Below are positions 25,857 to 34,029 of a DNA stretch of 64,000 nucleotides, one piece after another. The DNA comes from an uncultured Opitutia bacterium (GTDB lineage: Bacteria > Verrucomicrobiota > Verrucomicrobiia > Opitutales > Opitutaceae). Each line of letters opens with the position of its first letter. Position 1 is the stretch's first letter. Location: NCBI GenBank assembly GCA_903840415.1, contig CAIMFY010000066.1, forward strand, positions 1 through 64,000. Direction: 5' to 3'. The notes below the pieces were generated by a model. That model was given only the letters and a program-made list of their open reading frames with translations, ran no database searches and was not told the origin of the DNA. Both the position numbers and the translations under genes were made by a program.

Positions 25857-27178
25857 GTATTCTTTGGTATATTGGGTTTCTCGCTCTCTTCGTGATTATT
25901 GGGGGCTTCAGCCTGCTCTTCCGCAATCTAGTAACCCATCGAGGTACCGGGCTTCAACTGAACCCTCCGACGATCCTAATAGGCAGCTATTTTCTTTATT
26001 CGACCTCCTTGCCGGTATCGCGACTATTCTTCGGAAGTAGTAGCAGTGAGTTTGATCTGGTTTCGTTAAAGTTGCACCTATTCGGATTCTTGGGAATTGC
26101 GCTCGGGGCGATTGCCTCAGTTGTCGTTACTCGACGAATGGAAAAAAATAGTATTGGCGGGAAAAGCATCACCGCGCCGCAATTCTCCGGTTCGATATCA
26201 TTACGAACAGGATTGTTTGGTGCGCTTCTGTTATTGTTGGCTGGGAGATATTTTTGGATGGCAATGGAAAGCTTGAATTTTTCAATCGCTAACGTCCTCC
26301 AACCCTATGGATTTGAGGGGTTGGAGGGAGGCGGGACGACTGACCTCTCAAATATTTTTGTATACTTCGGACTGTACAGTGCTCTGGTGTTTGGGGTGAC
26401 TTGGGATAGGCATATCCGTCAACTGCCGAAGTCACTCAGTGTGGCGATCTATATGCTTGTTATCATTCTTATGACATTTTGGATATTACGGGGGTCCCGT
26501 AATATGGTCACGATCCTCGGGCTGCCAGTAATCGCCGCGATTTATAACAACAAAAGGCTATCCGTAATTAAGACCATCGCTGTCGGATTTGCTATCAGTA
26601 TTCTATTCTACATGCTTGCGGGAGTCCGCAATATCGGACTTTCAAATGCGTCCCGTGGGGATTTCGTTGAAGCGGTGAAAATGATTGATCCGATGAACGG
26701 CGAATTTGGAACCAGCTACGGTGTTTTGGATCATGCGCTGGGCTTTTCGGATTCGGAGAATCTTTTGCTAGGAAAAAGCTATACCGTTGACCTGGCGCTC
26801 AACATGGTTCCGCGCTCGTGGTGGCCGAATCGTCCCGATAACCTAGCTGTTGCGTTTTCCAAACGTTACTTTAACACCGATCTTCTTACCGAAGGACTGG
26901 GGTTTACACCGGTGCTTGAGGCTTATCTTAACTTCGGGCAGTTTGGTATTATTGTGATGTTCGCGATGTTCTTCGGCATCGTCACAATCTTGGAGGATCG
27001 CCGGCAACTTAGTGACATTAGGGGTATCATGCTGATGGCGTTTGCTTTGCCGATGCTTGTGAATTGGAATCGCATCGATATGAGTACGGCATTTAAGATG
27101 TATTCCGGTTATATAGCAATGGCCTTTCTGCTTCCTAAGATATTGATAAGGGGGAATCCGGGGCGACGCACCCCATGA
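25853..27178 (+). CDS. wzy: Wzy-type O-antigen/oligosaccharide repeat-unit polymerase
   Basis: A 441-residue integral membrane protein starting at the GTG that overlaps the previous stop. It has about 10-12 hydrophobic helices and a large periplasmic loop near residues 265-345 with DPMNGEFGTSYGVLDHAL and NMVPRSWWPNRPDN, as in OPS polymerases of the O-antigen polysaccharide polymerase family. Wzy links flipped repeat units at the periplasmic face. The coding sequence is among the most AT-rich of the cluster, as is usual for wzy. Confidence 0.75.
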   Translation: MSILWYIGFLALFVIIGGFSLLFRNLVTHRGTGLQLNPPTILIGSYFLYSTSLPVSRLFFGSSSSEFDLVSLKLHLFGFLGIALGAIASVVVTRRMEKNSIGGKSITAPQFSGSISLRTGLFGALLLLLAGRYFWMAMESLNFSIANVLQPYGFEGLEGGGTTDLSNIFVYFGLYSALVFGVTWDRHIRQLPKSLSVAIYMLVIILMTFWILRGSRNMVTILGLPVIAAIYNNKRLSVIKTIAVGFAISILFYMLAGVRNIGLSNASRGDFVEAVKMIDPMNGEFGTSYGVLDHALGFSDSENLLLGKSYTVDLALNMVPRSWWPNRPDNLAVAFSKRYFNTDLLTEGLGFTPVLEAYLNFGQFGIIVMFAMFFGIVTILEDRRQLSDIRGIMLMAFALPMLVNWNRIDMSTAFKMYSGYIAMAFLLPKILIRGNPGRRTP

Positions 27179-28320
27179 GCAAGAACAGCGCGAAGAGTAT
27201 ATATTTTGTAACCAGCCTCAATGCTGGTGGTGCGGAACGCGTGCTTTGCAGTTACATCGAAAACGCGGCGGAGAGGCTTCAGGTGCAGGCGGTAATATGT
27301 TTGGTGTGGACGTCTGATCGTCGGCTCAAGGATAGACTTCAAAGAGTGTGTCCGATAATTGAATTAGCCGGTGATCCTGAACGTGGCTTTGGAAGGCAGG
27401 TATGGAGGGCGTTGAGCGTCTGTTGGCGTGAGCGAGCGGCAATGTTCCACGGATGGATGTATCACGGATGCGTGTTAGCGACGATGTTTTGGTGGCTAAC
27501 GGCATCGGGGAACGCCATGTTTTGGGCGATACATAGTTCCGGCATTGTTGCAGGAGAACGCAGATTGCTCCACTCGGCTGAGTTATTGGTACTGGGTGCC
27601 ATATGTCGGGTAACTGGTGCCAAAGTATTGTATTGCGGAGAAGATTCTCGCAAAGTGCATTTGGGAAAATGGCATTGGCCAACGAGAAATGCGGAAGTTC
27701 TTACAAATGGAATCGATATCACCAAATTTGTACCATCCGATCGGATTAAAGCGGAAGTCAGACGGGAGTTTGGGATTCCCGAACGTTCACTTATCTTGGG
27801 TTATGTCGGGCGCTGGCATCCAGACAAGGATGTGGGCGCACTCTGTCGTGCTCTGACGATTCTCGGGGCAGATATTCCTGACTTGGTTGTAATTTTTTGT
27901 GGGAAGGGACTTGAACTCCAGAATCGCGATTTTGCGGACGCGGTAGCCGCGGCTTCTAAGTCGCTTCGGTGTATCAGCCTTGGCGAAGTGTCTGACACCA
28001 GCCAGATGATCCCTGCGTTTGATTTTCTTTGCCTGTGTTCGCGGCGAGAAGCCTTTCCATTGGTGCTTTGTGAGGCGCTTTCCTGTGGTGTCCCCTGCGT
28101 AACCACGGATGTGGGTGACTGCCGGAGCATAATCAATGGGTTTGGACGCATCGTTCAGCCTGGCGATTTCCGCCAACTTGCACAGGCCATTGTCGAGTAT
28201 GCCGGAATTTTGCGACGTGGTTCAGCGATTGATACCAGGATGGCCACACGGGAATGGGCCGAAAAAGCGTTCGACGAGAAGATTGTGACTCAACGATATC
28301 TCTCTGTCCTGGAAGTCTAA
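27175..28320 (+). CDS. Glycosyltransferase family 4
   Basis: A 381-residue GT4 enzyme overlapping wzy by 4 bases. It starts with FVTSLNAGGAERVLCSYIEN, the common GT4 acceptor loop. Its C-terminal domain has ILGYVGRWHPDKDVGALCRAL (about 202-222) and FDFLCLCSRREAFPLVLCEALSCGVPCVTTDVGD, with the E-x7-E-like donor signature. Such proteins are usually retaining transferases acting on lipid-linked acceptors. Which sugar it adds is unknown. Confidence 0.85.
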   Translation: MSKNSAKSIYFVTSLNAGGAERVLCSYIENAAERLQVQAVICLVWTSDRRLKDRLQRVCPIIELAGDPERGFGRQVWRALSVCWRERAAMFHGWMYHGCVLATMFWWLTASGNAMFWAIHSSGIVAGERRLLHSAELLVLGAICRVTGAKVLYCGEDSRKVHLGKWHWPTRNAEVLTNGIDITKFVPSDRIKAEVRREFGIPERSLILGYVGRWHPDKDVGALCRALTILGADIPDLVVIFCGKGLELQNRDFADAVAAASKSLRCISLGEVSDTSQMIPAFDFLCLCSRREAFPLVLCEALSCGVPCVTTDVGDCRSIINGFGRIVQPGDFRQLAQAIVEYAGILRRGSAIDTRMATREWAEKAFDEKIVTQRYLSVLEV

Positions 28321-28360
28321 TCCCATATCATCGCGATTTATATCAAATGGAAAAGCAGCG

Positions 28361-29572
28361 ATGAGCGCGCAGTTGGGAGTGCCTCGAGGAAAAGCGTTAA
28401 CGGAGGAGCGACGAAGAGTGGTGATGGTCGTAGCGGGTTTGGATCTATCGCTGTTGAACTTCCGCGGATCGTTGCTGCGAGCGATGGGGCAGGCCGGACA
28501 TACAGTGGTTGGGGTAGCGCCAGCGGAAACACCCGGGGTGCCGCAGGCACTTGCAGAAATGGGGGTGCGTTTTGTGCCTTTGGCTTTGGCCCGGGCTGGG
28601 CTCAATCCTCTAGCCGACGGGCTTAGTCTGCTTCGGCTCAAAGGGCTCGTTCAAGAGGGCCGTCCGGATGTCGTGCTCAGCTATACCATTAAGCCGGTAA
28701 TTTTTGGATCACTAGCGGCTAGTTGGGCGAGAGTTCCTCGCATATATGCGCTCATCACAGGACTGGGAGCAGCTTTTCATACAACTGGCTTAAAGGGTTG
28801 GTTGCTGCGACTCATGGCTGTCACGATGTATCGAGTGGCACTTGCGCGTTGCACGAAGGTTCTCGTGCAAAACGGGGAAATCGCTGATTTGTTTGTAAGG
28901 GAGAAAATCGTGGCGGCTGAGAAAGTAGTTGTCGTGTCGGGTTCGGGGGTGGATACGAATCATTTTCCTGCCGTACCTATGCCGTCCGGGGCGCCGGTTT
29001 TTCTCCTCCTTGCTAGAATGCTACACGATAAAGGCATTGCCGAATATGTCGCCGCCGCCCGCTTGGTCAGGGTAGAACTGCCAGAGGCAAGATTTCTGAT
29101 GGTCGGAGACATCGATCCGAATCCGGCGGCGATTTCCGCGCAACAATTGAACCAGTGGAAAGAGGAAGGGGTGGTCGAGCATCTTTCAGGTGTGTCCGAC
29201 GTCCGCCCTCTGCTGTCCGACTGCACTGTCTATGTCCTACCTTCTTACCACGAGGGCATGCCGCGTTCCGTGCTGGAGGCGATGGCCACGGGTCGCCCCA
29301 TCATCACTACCGATACCATCGGCTGCAAGGAGACGATCTGCAACAGTGGCGCTGTGGACCGTGATGGAATTCGCACCGGCGAGAACGGTTTGCTGGTTCC
29401 GGTGCGTAGCGTCGCTCCTTTGGCTGCGGCCATGTTAAGGCTAGCGAAGGATTCCGGCTTACGTGTGCAGATGGGAAGAAGGGGGCGGGAGATCGCCGAG
29501 CAACAGTTTGACGTTCGCTTGATAAACGGTCTGATGCTTTACGCTATGGACTTGGTTGGAGAGGAAGCTTGA
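28361..29572 (+). CDS. Glycosyltransferase family 4, PglA-like
   Basis: A 403-residue GT4 protein. LSYTIKPVIFGSLAA followed by ITGLGAAFHTTG (about 106-145) is typical of the branch that includes PglA, which adds GalNAc to undecaprenyl-linked bacillosamine, and related capsular transferases. The donor domain has LLARMLHDKGIAEYVAAARL and VLPSYHEGMPRSVLEAMATGRPIITTD. The cluster encodes enzymes for UDP-GalNAc (WbpP) and for bacillosamine, so the PglA role is consistent. The specificity remains an inference. Confidence 0.75.
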   Translation: MSAQLGVPRGKALTEERRRVVMVVAGLDLSLLNFRGSLLRAMGQAGHTVVGVAPAETPGVPQALAEMGVRFVPLALARAGLNPLADGLSLLRLKGLVQEGRPDVVLSYTIKPVIFGSLAASWARVPRIYALITGLGAAFHTTGLKGWLLRLMAVTMYRVALARCTKVLVQNGEIADLFVREKIVAAEKVVVVSGSGVDTNHFPAVPMPSGAPVFLLLARMLHDKGIAEYVAAARLVRVELPEARFLMVGDIDPNPAAISAQQLNQWKEEGVVEHLSGVSDVRPLLSDCTVYVLPSYHEGMPRSVLEAMATGRPIITTDTIGCKETICNSGAVDRDGIRTGENGLLVPVRSVAPLAAAMLRLAKDSGLRVQMGRRGREIAEQQFDVRLINGLMLYAMDLVGEEA

Positions 29573-29608
29573 AACTTGAAATGCTGACAGTGAACTTCAC
29601 CTGACCCT

Positions 29609-31570
29609 ATGTGCGGTATCGCCGGATTTTTGAATGACGGAGCCCTGCGACGGGACGGCGCCCGCGCCGTGCTGGAACGAATGACTAATGCGATCAGGCA
29701 TCGTGGGCCTGATAGTGAGGGTTACTGGCAGAGTGCGGATGGCCGGGTGAATTTCGGGCATCGGCGTTTGGCGATCATTGACCTCACTCCCTCCGGACAC
29801 CAACCAATGCTCACGCCTGATGGAGGTCGAGTGATCATATACAACGGGGAAATCTATAACTTTCCTGAGCTGAGAGACGATTTGGTCAAAAAAGGAGTAA
29901 GTTTTCGTGGGAGCTCAGATACGGAAGTGCTGTTAGAAGCATTGGCATGCTGGGGAGTTGAGCCAACCCTGAAGCGACTGAACGGGATGTTTGCTTTTGC
30001 ATATTGGGATCAACACGAGCGCAAACTCTGGCTGGCGCGCGACAGGTTTGGCGAGAAACCGCTTTATTATTCTTGGCAGAATGGGGTGTTCGTTTTCGGC
30101 TCCGAATTGAAGGCACTGGTCGAGCACCCGGCTTTTGTCCGGGAGATTGACCCGAACGTGCTGCCCTCCTACCTGCGTTTCAACTATGTGCCTTGGCCGC
30201 ATTGCATCCTTAAGAATGTCTCAAAGCTGACACCGGGTCATTATTTGGAGGTTGATTTGAGCGGTGAGGTCCGAGCGTCCAAACCCTATTGGCAACTGCA
30301 CGGATTGGTAAAAGACAGAGAGCTTGATCGCCGGGCAATAGATGATCCGTCGACGATTGATGAACTCGACCAACTCTTGTCGAAGGCCGTCAGGCAACGG
30401 ATGCTATCAGATGTGCCGTTGGGGGCTTTTCTCTCAGGTGGCATCGATTCGTCAACCGTCGTGGCTTTGATGCAGAAGCAAAGCTCCCGCCCGGTGAAAA
30501 CGTTCACCATTGGGTTTTGGGAAGACAGCTACAACGAGGCTGGTGATGCAGCCAAAGTGGCGAAACACTTGGGCACGGAGCATCATGAATACTATATCTC
30601 GAGTCAGGAGTGCGTTGATGTCATTGCACGAATGCCACGGATCTACGACGAGCCTTTTGCCGATTCTTCTCAGATTCCTACGACGCTTGTTTCCCAATTC
30701 ACCCAGAAGCATGTGACTGTGGCGCTTTCGGGAGATGCCGGGGACGAGATGTTTGGCGGATACAATCGCTACATCTGGAGCAAACGTCTCTGGCCCCTGC
30801 TCAATTCACTCCCGGTCGGGCTACGTGGATTGGGCCGCGATATGGCACATAGCCTAAGTCCAGCGCAATGGGACCGGATTTTCTCCGCTTTCAACCCCAT
30901 CGTACCCAACAAGTTTCAGGTTCGTGGTGCAGGCGAAAAAATGCACAAACTGGCGAATGCAGCCGGTGCGAGAGATACGGATGCTCTTTACCTAAGCTTT
31001 GTATCCCAGTGGCAGAATCCCGGGGAAACTATTTTCGAATCACAAGAAGCATTTTCGCTGCTTGATGACCCCCAAGCCTGTCCTGTCGGCATCGATTATG
31101 TGGAGAAGATGATGTATCTGGACCAGATGACCTACCTACCGTCAGATATTCTGTGCAAAGTGGATCGGGCGAGCATGTCTACCAGTCTCGAGGCGCGGGT
31201 TCCATTTCTAGACAATGATGTGGTACGCTTTGCCTGGTCTTTACCCACCTCGACCAAGTTGCACCGCGGCATCAGTAAATGGCCTTTGCGACAAGTGCTG
31301 AATCGCTATTTGCCGGCGAATCTATTTGAGCGGCCCAAGGCGGGATTTGGTATTCCCATCGGAGATTGGTTGCGTGGGCCTCTACGCGACTGGGCGGAAG
31401 AAATGTTGAGCGAGAAAAATTTAGTAGAAGGCGGTTATTTTAAACCCAAGGTAGTGCGCCAGCATTGGGCTGAGCACCTTTCGGGGCGGCGCAATCTGCA
31501 ACATTCACTCTGGTCGGTGCTGATGTTTCTAGCTTGGAAAAGAGAATGGATCGACCGGAGCCTGCATTAG
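29609..31570 (+). CDS. asnB: Glutamine-dependent asparagine synthetase family amidotransferase
   Basis: A 653-residue protein with the N-terminal nucleophile Cys2 in MCGIAGFLN, a class II glutaminase domain (1-190) with RGPDSEGYW and NGEIYNF, and a synthetase domain with the ATP loop LSGGIDSSTVVALM (about 269-282). In glycan clusters such AsnB-like proteins (WbpS type) amidate uronic acid sugars. The nearby UDP-GalNAcA pathway makes sugar-carboxamide formation likely, but true asparagine synthesis cannot be excluded from sequence. Confidence 0.82.
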   Translation: MCGIAGFLNDGALRRDGARAVLERMTNAIRHRGPDSEGYWQSADGRVNFGHRRLAIIDLTPSGHQPMLTPDGGRVIIYNGEIYNFPELRDDLVKKGVSFRGSSDTEVLLEALACWGVEPTLKRLNGMFAFAYWDQHERKLWLARDRFGEKPLYYSWQNGVFVFGSELKALVEHPAFVREIDPNVLPSYLRFNYVPWPHCILKNVSKLTPGHYLEVDLSGEVRASKPYWQLHGLVKDRELDRRAIDDPSTIDELDQLLSKAVRQRMLSDVPLGAFLSGGIDSSTVVALMQKQSSRPVKTFTIGFWEDSYNEAGDAAKVAKHLGTEHHEYYISSQECVDVIARMPRIYDEPFADSSQIPTTLVSQFTQKHVTVALSGDAGDEMFGGYNRYIWSKRLWPLLNSLPVGLRGLGRDMAHSLSPAQWDRIFSAFNPIVPNKFQVRGAGEKMHKLANAAGARDTDALYLSFVSQWQNPGETIFESQEAFSLLDDPQACPVGIDYVEKMMYLDQMTYLPSDILCKVDRASMSTSLEARVPFLDNDVVRFAWSLPTSTKLHRGISKWPLRQVLNRYLPANLFERPKAGFGIPIGDWLRGPLRDWAEEMLSEKNLVEGGYFKPKVVRQHWAEHLSGRRNLQHSLWSVLMFLAWKREWIDRSLH

Positions 31571-31639
31571 CAATAGAACTCAATTGCAGTCGCATCGGGC
31601 GACGCACTTTGATTAACATGCATCAAGCCTTGCGCGCAA

Positions 31640-31661
31640 AATGTTTGTGCATTCAAACATT
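31640..31661. promoter_or_regulatory. Inverted repeat upstream of the dehydrogenase/regulator operon
   Basis: Two perfect 8-base arms, AATGTTTG and CAAACATT, flank the loop TGCATT in the 139-bp gap after asnB. The gap leads into the operon beginning at 31710, which encodes its own winged-helix regulator (32734). The repeat is a candidate operator for that regulator. A weak hairpin terminator for asnB is the alternative, but no T-run follows. Confidence 0.4.
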
Positions 31662-31709
31662 GGTGCCTGAATCGGGAATCAAGAACTGTCTTACCTAAGC
31701 CGCAGTGGT

Positions 31710-32729
31710 ATGAAAGCGTTCATCATAAATAACCCGCAGGACTTCGAGTTTTGTGAGATTCCGGTTCCTGCATGTGGCGCGAGCGAGGTTCTCATTCGGG
31801 TTCTCACTGTCGGAATTTGTGGCAGCGATGTCGAAATCATGAACGGTGATCGGCCGAGGACGCATGTGCATTATCCAATTGTACCAGGTCACGAATGGGT
31901 CGGCCGGGTGGTCAGGGTGGGTCGAGACATTCAAGACCTACGCGTCGAGCAGTTGGTGGTCGTTGAAGGCATCATTCATTGCGGCCAATGTGCGAACTGC
32001 CTAAAGGGTGCTACCAATCTGTGTCTGAGTTCCTACGATGAGATCGGTTTCACCCGCAACGGCGCCTTCAGCGAATTTGTCGTGGCGCCGCGGCGGCTGG
32101 TGCACGCCGTCACGCTAGCGTCTGGCGTCCAGCTGCGTGAACTACCTCTGGTCGAGCCAAGCGCATGCGCGGTGAACGCTGGCATGCTGGCGGCGATCGA
32201 GGCGGGGCAGACTGTCGCTGTGGTTGGCGGTGGGACTGTGGGTCTGCTGGTGCTCCAATACGCCGCGCTGCATCGGCCGGGCCGGCTCGTGATGTTCGAT
32301 AAGGATCCAAGCCGGCTCTTCCTCGCCAAAGAACTCGGCGCGACCGAGTCGGCGAGCGCCGAGTCGGCTGCCGCGTATGCTGGCATGTTCGATGTGGTCA
32401 TCGAGGCCGCTGGGAGTCCGCGCGCCGTAGAATGCAGCTTTGCGCTCGCGCGCAAGGGCGGTCGAGTTGTGCTGCTGGGCATCGCTGGGCAGAACCGCAT
32501 GTGCGAGGTGGCGAGCGATATTTTCGTCCTGAACGGCCTACAGGTATTCGGCGTCTTCAGTTATACGAGCAAGGCGTTCCGCACGGCGGCGGAACTGATA
32601 AGTCAGGGGAAAATTAGGGGTGCGCCGCTGATCGACCGAGAAGTTCCGTTCGAGGAAACCGCGCGCGCCATAAAGGCCGTTGGGCGAGGGAATCTTGCCC
32701 GCCCCAAGATCATTGTTAATATGGAGTGA
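31710..32729 (+). CDS. Zinc-dependent medium-chain alcohol/sugar dehydrogenase
   Basis: A 339-residue MDR enzyme. Catalytic zinc ligands are C37 (GICGSD) and H61-E62 (GHEW); the structural zinc site is C91, C94, C97 and C105. The NAD(P) motif VVGGGTVGLLVLQ is near 173-185. The closest general type is polyol/threonine dehydrogenase-like. As first gene of the operon that continues with a regulator, acyltransferase, CoA transferase and alpha-galactosidase, it may oxidise or reduce a sugar-derived substrate. The substrate is not assignable. Confidence 0.8.
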   Translation: MKAFIINNPQDFEFCEIPVPACGASEVLIRVLTVGICGSDVEIMNGDRPRTHVHYPIVPGHEWVGRVVRVGRDIQDLRVEQLVVVEGIIHCGQCANCLKGATNLCLSSYDEIGFTRNGAFSEFVVAPRRLVHAVTLASGVQLRELPLVEPSACAVNAGMLAAIEAGQTVAVVGGGTVGLLVLQYAALHRPGRLVMFDKDPSRLFLAKELGATESASAESAAAYAGMFDVVIEAAGSPRAVECSFALARKGGRVVLLGIAGQNRMCEVASDIFVLNGLQVFGVFSYTSKAFRTAAELISQGKIRGAPLIDREVPFEETARAIKAVGRGNLARPKIIVNME

Positions 32730-32733
32730 ACAT

Positions 32734-33369
32734 ATGTCCCGCATACTACCGCACCGCATCTCCACTGAATTCGCGAAGGCCCGTTTCCTCTCTGATTCAT
32801 CGGCAACCATTGAGCTACTCCTGCTCGTCGTGATCGAGGAGAACATGCCGCTCGTGCTAGACCAGCTTCAAACTCTCTCGCTGCTCAGCCGGCCGCAGAT
32901 CACCGCAGCGTTGAAAAAACTCGAAGCGGATGGCGACATTAAGATCGAGAAGCTGGGGGACGAGACGTACTACCGCGTGACAGAACGCGGCACCGCCCGC
33001 TCGCGCTACATGTTCGTCGACTATTTTCACGAATTGAGGAAGATGGAGTCGTGTCTGACCGAGAGTCTTGTTGCTCGTCTCAGCAAGCTGGCGCAGGAGG
33101 GTATTCGGTCGGTTGCGGTCTATCCTGTGGGCGAGACGGCTGAGGTCGTTGCTGCGGCGCTTCCTGCCGCAGGGATGAGCCTTGCGATGGCGGTGGACGA
33201 TTCGCCGTCGGCATGGGACCGGAAATTCCATGGTCTCTCCGTGCGGCCAACCGCGGATCTCAAAGGCGCCCGGATCGATGGCGTGATACTCGCGACATGC
33301 GTGTTTCAGGAGCAGCTGCGTAAGCAGCTGGCGACACTCGGTATCGACGTGGTGATTATCCCGTTCTAA
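32734..33369 (+). CDS. Winged-helix regulator with C-terminal Rossmann-like sensor domain
   Basis: A 211-residue protein starting at ATG 32734. Residues about 18-90 form a MarR-like winged helix (LQTLSLLSRPQITAALKKLE, then IKIEKLGDETYYRVTERG). Residues about 120-211 alternate strands and helices (SVAVYPVGETAEVVAAAL, AMAVDDSPSAWDRKFHGLSV, DGVILATCVFQEQLRKQL), as in the nucleotide-sugar-binding domain of NeuD/PglD proteins. The gene lies 6 bases before a NeuD/PglD gene. It is probably a one-component regulator sensing a nucleotide-sugar or related ligand; the ligand is an inference. Confidence 0.65.
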   Translation: MSRILPHRISTEFAKARFLSDSSATIELLLLVVIEENMPLVLDQLQTLSLLSRPQITAALKKLEADGDIKIEKLGDETYYRVTERGTARSRYMFVDYFHELRKMESCLTESLVARLSKLAQEGIRSVAVYPVGETAEVVAAALPAAGMSLAMAVDDSPSAWDRKFHGLSVRPTADLKGARIDGVILATCVFQEQLRKQLATLGIDVVIIPF

Positions 33370-33375
33370 CCCTAC

Positions 33376-34029
33376 ATGAGGATTCTCATCTACGGCTGCG
33401 GGCAGAACGGGGCGCAGGTCTTCTACATTCTGAAGCACTCGCCGGAAATCGTGATTGTCGGTTTCCTCGACGGCGCGAAGGAGAGCCATGGTCAGGTTTA
33501 CTTGGGGTTGCCGGTTTTCGGCGACCTCGACCTCGTGCCTCAACTGATGAAGAGCCACGGGGTGACCGGTGGCATCGTAGCCATAGGCAACAATGCCGCG
33601 CGAGCGCGGCTCGATCGCCGGATGCGAGCTACGGGTTTGCGGATTGTGAGCGCGATCCATCCGAAGGCGCTCATCGACTCTCCGGCGCGGCTTGGCGAAG
33701 GCATCATTGTCGAGATGGGCGCGGCGATTCATCCCGAAGCGGTAATAGGCGATGGCGTCTTCATCGGCGGCCACGCACTCGTCGCGCATCATAGCAAAGT
33801 GGGCGAATTCTCGCTGCTGGGCGGCGGGGTGATCTTTGGAGGCCATGTCGCGGTGGGTCGCTACTCCTTGGTTGGCGTAGGCGTCTCAATCGGCCCGCAG
33901 CTCGTGATAGGCAACAACGTCATCGTTGGGGTCGGCGCGGCGGTCACGAAGAACCTGCCGGATAACGTGGTGGCTGTGGGTGTGCCAGCGAAGGTGATCC
34001 GCGAGCAGCCGCCGGCTTCTATTTCATGA
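33376..34029 (+). CDS. pglD: NeuD/PglD-family sugar acyltransferase
   Basis: A 217-residue protein with an N-terminal nucleotide-sugar-binding Rossmann-like domain (1-75, ILIYGCGQNGAQVFYIL, GFLDG) and a hexapeptide beta-helix (about 90-210) with HALVAHHSKVGEFSLLGGGVIFGGH and GVPAKVI. PglD N-acetylates the 4-amino group of UDP-4-amino sugars to finish UDP-diNAc-bacillosamine; NeuD O-acetylates sialic acids. PglF- and PglE-type genes lie about 5-7 kb downstream. It overlaps the CoA transferase gene by 4 bases, so a non-acetyl acyl donor is possible. Confidence 0.75.
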   Translation: MRILIYGCGQNGAQVFYILKHSPEIVIVGFLDGAKESHGQVYLGLPVFGDLDLVPQLMKSHGVTGGIVAIGNNAARARLDRRMRATGLRIVSAIHPKALIDSPARLGEGIIVEMGAAIHPEAVIGDGVFIGGHALVAHHSKVGEFSLLGGGVIFGGHVAVGRYSLVGVGVSIGPQLVIGNNVIVGVGAAVTKNLPDNVVAVGVPAKVIREQPPASIS

